53,973 nucleotides of DNA, from contig JAADVB010000119.1 in NCBI GenBank assembly GCA_023334545.1, positions 1 through 53,973 on the forward strand, read 5' to 3'. The stretch is from Salisapilia sapeloensis (taxonomy: Eukaryota; Oomycota; Peronosporomycetes; Peronosporales; Salisapiliaceae). The translations under genes were made by a program, and so were the position numbers. This document shows positions 49,432 through 53,973 of this stretch, one piece after another (position 1 is the first letter of the stretch; every line of letters starts with the position of its first letter). The notes beneath the pieces were generated by a model. That model was not told the origin of the DNA, searched no databases, and saw only the letters and a list, made by a program, of their open reading frames with translations.

Positions 49432-50058
49432 TTATTCGCTACGTTCCGCCTGTACCTGTGCTTCAATTGTTTCTCGAACGGCGTCGACGCCTTGGGCAGG
49501 GCGTGGCTTTCGGATTTCGCCAGGGCTAGATGAGAAATTAGAAGATGGATGAAGGCTATTCTTGGAATTATTTTCATACCGGTCGATGTATTCGATAAAT
49601 GCCATCTCAGCACCATCGCCACGACGGAAGTCAGCTTTCATCACACGCGTATAGCCACCTTCACGAGTGCTATGGTTGCAAATATATGGTATTAGTGCCA
49701 TTGAAGGTGGAGTGAATTGGTAGACATAGGATACAGGTATCGCGGTCCGAGCTGGCCAAAGACTTTTTCAAGGGCATCATCCGTGCGTAGAATAGCTTGC
49801 GCACGACGACGAGAGTTCATGTCTCCCTGCTTGCCCAACGTGATCACCTGATCAGCAATGCGACGCAATTCCTTGGCCTTTGGCAACGTCGTGTGGATGC
49901 GTTCATGCTCCACGAGCTGCGTCACCATGGTTCTATTATACAAGTTTACTCGTCAAATGCCATTGCCTATAATTTGCAAGGCTGGTAACGTACCGGAGCA
50001 TGGCCCATCGGTGCTCCGATGTCCTATTGAGCTTACGGAAGGCGACGCGATGCTTCAT
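49432..50058 (-). CDS. MRPL17: Mitochondrial ribosomal protein bL17m
   Basis: Three exons (49994-50058, 49735-49932, 49432-49669; introns 61 and 65 nt) give 166 aa. Joined, the protein begins MKHRVAFRKLNRTSEHRWAM, the bL17 N-terminus, then MVTQLVEHERIHTTLPKAKE, LRRIADQ, and after the second splice GPRYLTREGGYTRVMKADFR, RGDGAEMAFIEY. These are the invariant landmarks of bL17. The C-terminal 40 residues (SSPGEIRKPRPAQGVDAVRE) extend beyond the bacterial protein. It lines the peptide exit region of the mitochondrial large subunit. The mature protein starts directly with the bL17 core, so import must use an internal signal. Confidence 0.95.
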
Positions 50059-50644
50059 GACGAGCTAGTGGACCGAGCGCGTTATGTGTGGAGCAGCGAC
50101 ACGAAACCTTTCCGCGACCTTCGCGCAACCTTTGCATGTGGTCAGATCGGGTCTATCCGGATCTGTAACCGTCACACGAAAATCTATCGGACCAGATCTT
50201 GGAGTGGATTCACCTGACGATGTTCGTCTTCACGGGCCATGTCCGGACCATTCATTCCCGAACAATCCATCCTTTCGCTCGATTGTGCTTCCTTTTTTAG
50301 AATTTTAGGTAAATCCAACGAGCGGGAACGAATGGCTTCATGTCAAGTCCTGTACGGCTCTCTTGGTGACTCTTTTTGAATATGCTACGGTAGATCTCCA
50401 GACAATCCGTCCGTCGATTCGTAAAACGTCGATAGCGAGTCTGTTGGACAGATATGAACTAGAAATCTTCTTGACACCCAGACATTGTTTTTCCTTTCCG
50501 TGGACATTAAGCCTTCTCTTCCGACGAAAGAAGTCGAACACCCAGCTGGGAGAACATCATTCTTGCCCTCTCGCTTTCTTAAACGAACCCACCTCGGACA
50601 TATTAGGTACTTCATTACGTTCTTTTGCTTACCAAGATCACAAG
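50059..50644. other. Intergenic stretch upstream of Cys/His member 3
   Basis: About 590 bp with no convincing gene. The frame of member 3 is open for 94 codons upstream of its ATG at 50645, but the translated stretch lacks conserved features, so it probably is untranslated. Confidence 0.4.
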
Positions 50645-51085
50645 ATGGAAGCGCAATTCGTTCCTGTGAGTGAGGAATTGCGGTGCCGATATACCTCCAA
50701 GCGATGTGAAAATCCTCGTACGCACAAAAAGAATGGGACACTGCACAAATTTTGCCATTACCATCGAGAACGTGCGAATCGGAATCAAAAGCGACTGGAT
50801 CAACGTCGACGACAGCAGCGATTACAAGCAAAGGCGAGTGAAGAAAGAGTTGCAATGCAGTGTCCGGAACCAGATCCGCGATGGTTTGAAGTCTATTGTC
50901 AACCAACAGACGTAACCAAGGACACAGCTGCGATGGCCAACCTTTACTCGAGTAGCACAGAGGACAAGCCAGAGCTTATTGATACAGCATCCTACGTTAT
51001 AGCTAGCTTCGACTCGATCGAATTGGAAATTCTAAGAGAGCTTTTGCTCAGCAGTGACGAAGAAAGCAATCAGAGCAAGCTGTAA
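50645..51085 (+). CDS. Cys/His-module small protein, member 3
   Basis: From ATG 50645 the product is 146 aa. CRYTSKRCENPRTHKKNGTL, HKFCHYHR has the same C-x6-C-x15-C-x2-H spacing as members 1 and 2. RERANRNQKRLDQRRRQQRL is the basic helix, longer here. The C-terminus has SIELEILRELLLSSDEESNQ, an LxxLL-type helix (LRELL) followed by an acidic Ser-rich tail, as in member 1. The start agrees with the short N-termini of the others. It lies between bL17m and the elicitin-like receptor kinase, 17 kb from member 2, so the family is dispersed and not a simple tandem array. Function unknown. Confidence 0.72.
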   Translation: MEAQFVPVSEELRCRYTSKRCENPRTHKKNGTLHKFCHYHRERANRNQKRLDQRRRQQRLQAKASEERVAMQCPEPDPRWFEVYCQPTDVTKDTAAMANLYSSSTEDKPELIDTASYVIASFDSIELEILRELLLSSDEESNQSKL

Positions 51086-52766
51086 GCAGCCTCAGACGGG
51101 TCATCAACCAAATTATTAGATTGCGCCCATTGAGAGTAGACAAATAGATTTAGGATAGTTGCCCACAAGCTCTTGCATGTGACCTGGAAGTGCGATGACT
51201 TGGGTACGTTTTAGCAACAAGAAAGATATCCATTCATGTATCATATATGCCCACTTCCGTTCCTTGCATGCCGTTGTTTAAATTGCCACAAAGTTGTGTA
51301 CAGGATCAACCGCTCTTATTTACAGATGACCAAGCTAATTAGAAAGCATATATTCTTTATCGAAAATTGAATTTGTGATAACACCTTTGGGTAAAGATCG
51401 TATCCAAACTCTCTGGAGTTATCAACTACAAGTCATTTTTCTCACAATGCAGCTCGATCGTCCATGTAATTGGTCCTGGGGTATTCGGAGCAGGTGAAAG
51501 CGCTGTTTGAAATGAAGTTTCTTCACGTGTCTTTAGTTGATCGTCATACCGAAAGTATCATTAGTTGCTGCTCCCTTATCTTTGGCTGTGCTTGACTGAA
51601 GCCACTTAAAGTCGATTCGATGTATTGCCAGTTTTAAATTATCATTCATGATGGCTCCAAGTACCGCCTCCGTCTCGTTTAAGAGGTATAACGTGTCGTA
51701 TATGAGGTTCTAACCTGTTTGAAGATGCTAAATTACCACAGCGCAATAGCTACAGTAGCTTCTAGTTAAGATAGTTTCATGGAGGTAAATAAAATTCATG
51801 CCTGCAAGGTCCCATTTGTGTCCATCATACGCGCTATCTAAGCATGCTAGAGACCGGTGAGGTTAGGAAGGTAATTATATGTCGTAAAGAGCTAGACGTC
51901 AACGTACTCCACTTTATAGTCCAGTCTACTTTGAATGTGAATTCCCAGTTTCATTAAATACTGACTCAGTGTGAACATGACCGAATGGTCGAAGGTCAAC
52001 ACCATACGAGCAGCAGAGGACTAATGCCAGACATTTTCACGTGTGTATCACAATCGACGGTGTGGTAAAGCTGTGGACCTTCTTTTTAACCTTGGCATCG
52101 GGATATTGTAATAGCCGTCTATGCAAGGGTGGATGGTGTACCGAGTTCTTTAACTAAAACTAGCTCATGGGGTATGCTTGCAGTAGATGAGGCAACTAAC
52201 AAGTTTCGTGGTAACTTTTTATTTTGAGGTGTTATTTGTGCGCAAATATGATGCGTTTCATGATCGATTTCAAGTAACATCGTGGAAAAGCACAAAGCTC
52301 CGATGAGTCAAAGCTGCTCTTCTTTTGCAGCCAACGAGATGAATTGACGTGCCAAGAGGAGTCTTGCGTCCGTTGCAACTAAGTTACTGCATCACTCGTA
52401 TGTTATCATTTGCGCATTGACTCGCAGTACTTGCGCTTGTCTCAATGCACTCGTCCGTTAGAGCAAAGTATGATCAAGGTGTTTTCGCGCAGAAAGTATG
52501 AACATCTTCAAAGATATCTTCATCGCCTCCTCGTATCATTTAGAATAGCAGAAATCGTTCGTCTGATAAGGATGTGCATAGACTAATGCAGCGTGTAGTT
52601 GTCGGATGAAATCCACATGACTGCCCATCCACTGGACACGCCTACGTCTGGGTGTCAAGCCTGTTGTGTAGCCGGAGAACTAGTCAAGTAAAGCGCTTTC
52701 GTCATTTCCACTTGATATTCCCCACTGTGATCATATCGGAATACTACGAGTGAAAATTACCTTGTT
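51086..52766. other. Gene-poor interval before the receptor kinase
   Basis: About 1.7 kb without an ORF over 60 codons or any RNA gene that I can fold by eye. It is AT-rich and no repeat stands out. It may contain the promoter of the receptor kinase gene or decayed DNA. Confidence 0.45.
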
Positions 52767-53973
52767 ATGAATCGGTCGGCAATCCTTCTCGTGATCCTCA
52801 TCAACACGCATTTCCAACAAAGCGTGCTGAGCGAAGTTTGTACCGAGGAAGAGGAAATTAATTTAATTGAAATGCAAACAGAATCAAACAAATTTCGATA
52901 CGATAATGTTTGCGTGGACATGGAAACTTTGACCTACGACTGCAAGGCTTCATGCGTCGAAGCGTATCAAGAATTGTATAAAGAGCTTCCAGGCTGCGAT
53001 TTTCTCTCCAAGTTATTTGGATACGTGAATATAAAGGAACTGCATCGTGCCTTCGAATATTTATGCAAAGAAGACATCGACAGCAAGAATGCTTCGAGTT
53101 TCGACTACCTACAAGGTATTCATGCACCTTTGTTCTTATGTGTGCGTGTATAGCAAAGTTAATCAGTCTGTATATATAGATGACTGGCACAACATAATCT
53201 TCCCAACCTATGCATCCGTGTCGAGCGATTTGAATGAGCGTAGGCTACTTCAAGTGGTTTCTACGGATTCTGCAGCATCCACTGATGAAGGCACTAGACG
53301 ATATACGGCTAGATCAGCAATAGCGAATATAATCTCAGCACTAATACCTCAAGGTGCTGTAGAATCTATCGCTGATGCTGCACTTGCGAATATTGGCTTA
53401 GCATCAAATGTTGGCGATGTAACAGCGGCCGTTGGTATTGCATCAGACCTTTCGAGCTCAGCATCAGCTACCAGTATGTCAGAGGATGCTCCAAACACAG
53501 CTAAACCCCAAATTACTATCTCCCCTTCGAAAAGCTCGTCAAAAGATTCCAACGGTTCACATGAAGAAAGCCTAGTAGACGAGGGACCCAGCACACTCGT
53601 CATCGTTATTCCGATCGTTATTGCTCTGCTCATTTTATCTGTTGCGGCAGTCTGGTGGTTACGTCGACGTAAGTCAGTTTCGGTGACGAAGAATGAGGAG
53701 AGTGGGTACACGCAAGATATGGCAAAGACAATGACCGAGATAGAAGTCCAAACTCTGCCAGCAACCTTTTTCGGAGACTCATCAGACGGCTTCAATTTCT
53801 ACGACATCTGGAGCGACCGAGAGCTCATCGATAAAAAGCTCAACTTCTCAGAAATCCAGGACATTAAGGTCCTCGGATCCGGGGCTTTCGGTGTCGTATG
53901 GCTAGTGTCCTACTACAACACATACTACGCGTCCAAGAGACTCGCACGCAACGTCGTCGACCCAGTAGCATTC
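52767..53973 (+). CDS. Receptor-like kinase with an elicitin-like ectodomain (partial, cut by window end)
   Basis: Exons 52767-53115 and 53180-end, around a 64-nt GTATTC...ATAG intron, give at least 381 aa. Signal peptide is about 1-22. Six cysteines at 25, 49, 59, 63, 77 and 100 plus the LPGC turn give the elicitin-like layout. C25-C49 (x23), C77-C100 (x22), and C63-C77 (x13) are close to the canonical spacings, while C49-C59 is short. A Ser/Ala-rich stalk follows (about 120-250), a TM helix at 255-277 then RRRK, and the kinase starts near 345 (VLGSGAFGVVW; Lys in ASKRL, 369). The remaining kinase lies right of the window. The kinase head closely resembles that of the LRR kinase at 23402. 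An elicitin-type ectodomain would bind sterols or lipids (inference). Confidence 0.75.

Noticed and set aside
1-53973. RxLR, Crinkler (LFLAK) effector genes, CRISPR arrays, transposase or reverse-transcriptase genes
   Set aside because: Looked for their motifs in all long frames; none seen in this window.

Overview
The window is nuclear eukaryotic DNA from what looks like an oomycete, most probably of the Saprolegniales type (inference). Three things point there. Genes are closely packed on alternating strands. The 27 introns I could place by reading-frame continuity are short (47-115 nt) and start GT, very often GTAC. The gene set mixes conserved eukaryotic housekeeping genes with oomycete-type genes: a receptor kinase with an LRR ectodomain, a probable elicitin-like receptor kinase, and a membrane-anchored exo-1,3-beta-glucanase with a Thr/Pro/Glu repeat stalk. 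No bacterial operon, phage, IS element or CRISPR array was seen.

Layout. 1-394: 3' end of a spliced gene ending in a ubiquitin-interacting-motif-like helix. 395-3141: gene-poor, with decayed ORFs only. 3142-22546: a dense block: fibrillarin, a 2-oxoglutarate oxygenase, NatB catalytic subunit NAA20, a SET protein, a riboflavin enzyme with a degenerate second domain, FMC1-like, two Sds3/BRMS1-like chromatin proteins, SDHAF2, a large orphan secreted glycoprotein, NDUFAF8-like, organellar seryl-tRNA synthetase, AAGAB (p34), prefoldin 5, EMC6, two small unnamed proteins, a WW protein and a tandem pair of alpha/beta hydrolases. 23402-25582: LRR receptor kinase. 26279-26957: decayed gene. 27106-31744: PEX7, phosphopantetheinyl transferase and exo-glucanase. 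31914-35572: accessory stretch with two members of a small Cys/His family, a small secreted protein and initiator tRNA-Met. 35710-50058: second dense block: CDC45, ribosome-silencing-factor protein, nucleotide-sugar transporter, an EF-hand/SFC1-type carrier fusion, PIG-Z/SMP3, coiled-coil protein, FHA protein, PGS1, Mis18 and bL17m. 50645-51085: third Cys/His-family member. 52767-end: elicitin-like receptor kinase, cut by the window edge.

How the genes fit together. Several encode organelle assembly or supply factors (FMC1-like, SDHAF2, NDUFAF8-like, SerRS, RsfS-type protein, bL17m, PGS1, a dicarboxylate-type carrier). Others serve replication and chromosome biology (CDC45, Mis18, FHA and coiled-coil proteins, Sds3-like pair). 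The CDC45 promoter and the promoter shared by PIG-Z and the coiled-coil gene contain textbook E2F-type sites, so a cell-cycle regulatory layer can be proposed from sequence alone.

The strongest candidates for something undescribed are (1) the three-copy family with a C-x6-C-x15-C-x2-H module plus a C-terminal LxxLL helix, (2) the elicitin-like domain fused to a transmembrane kinase, and (3) the EF-hand/SFC1 carrier fusion. All family assignments come from reading motifs by eye; no database search was run.
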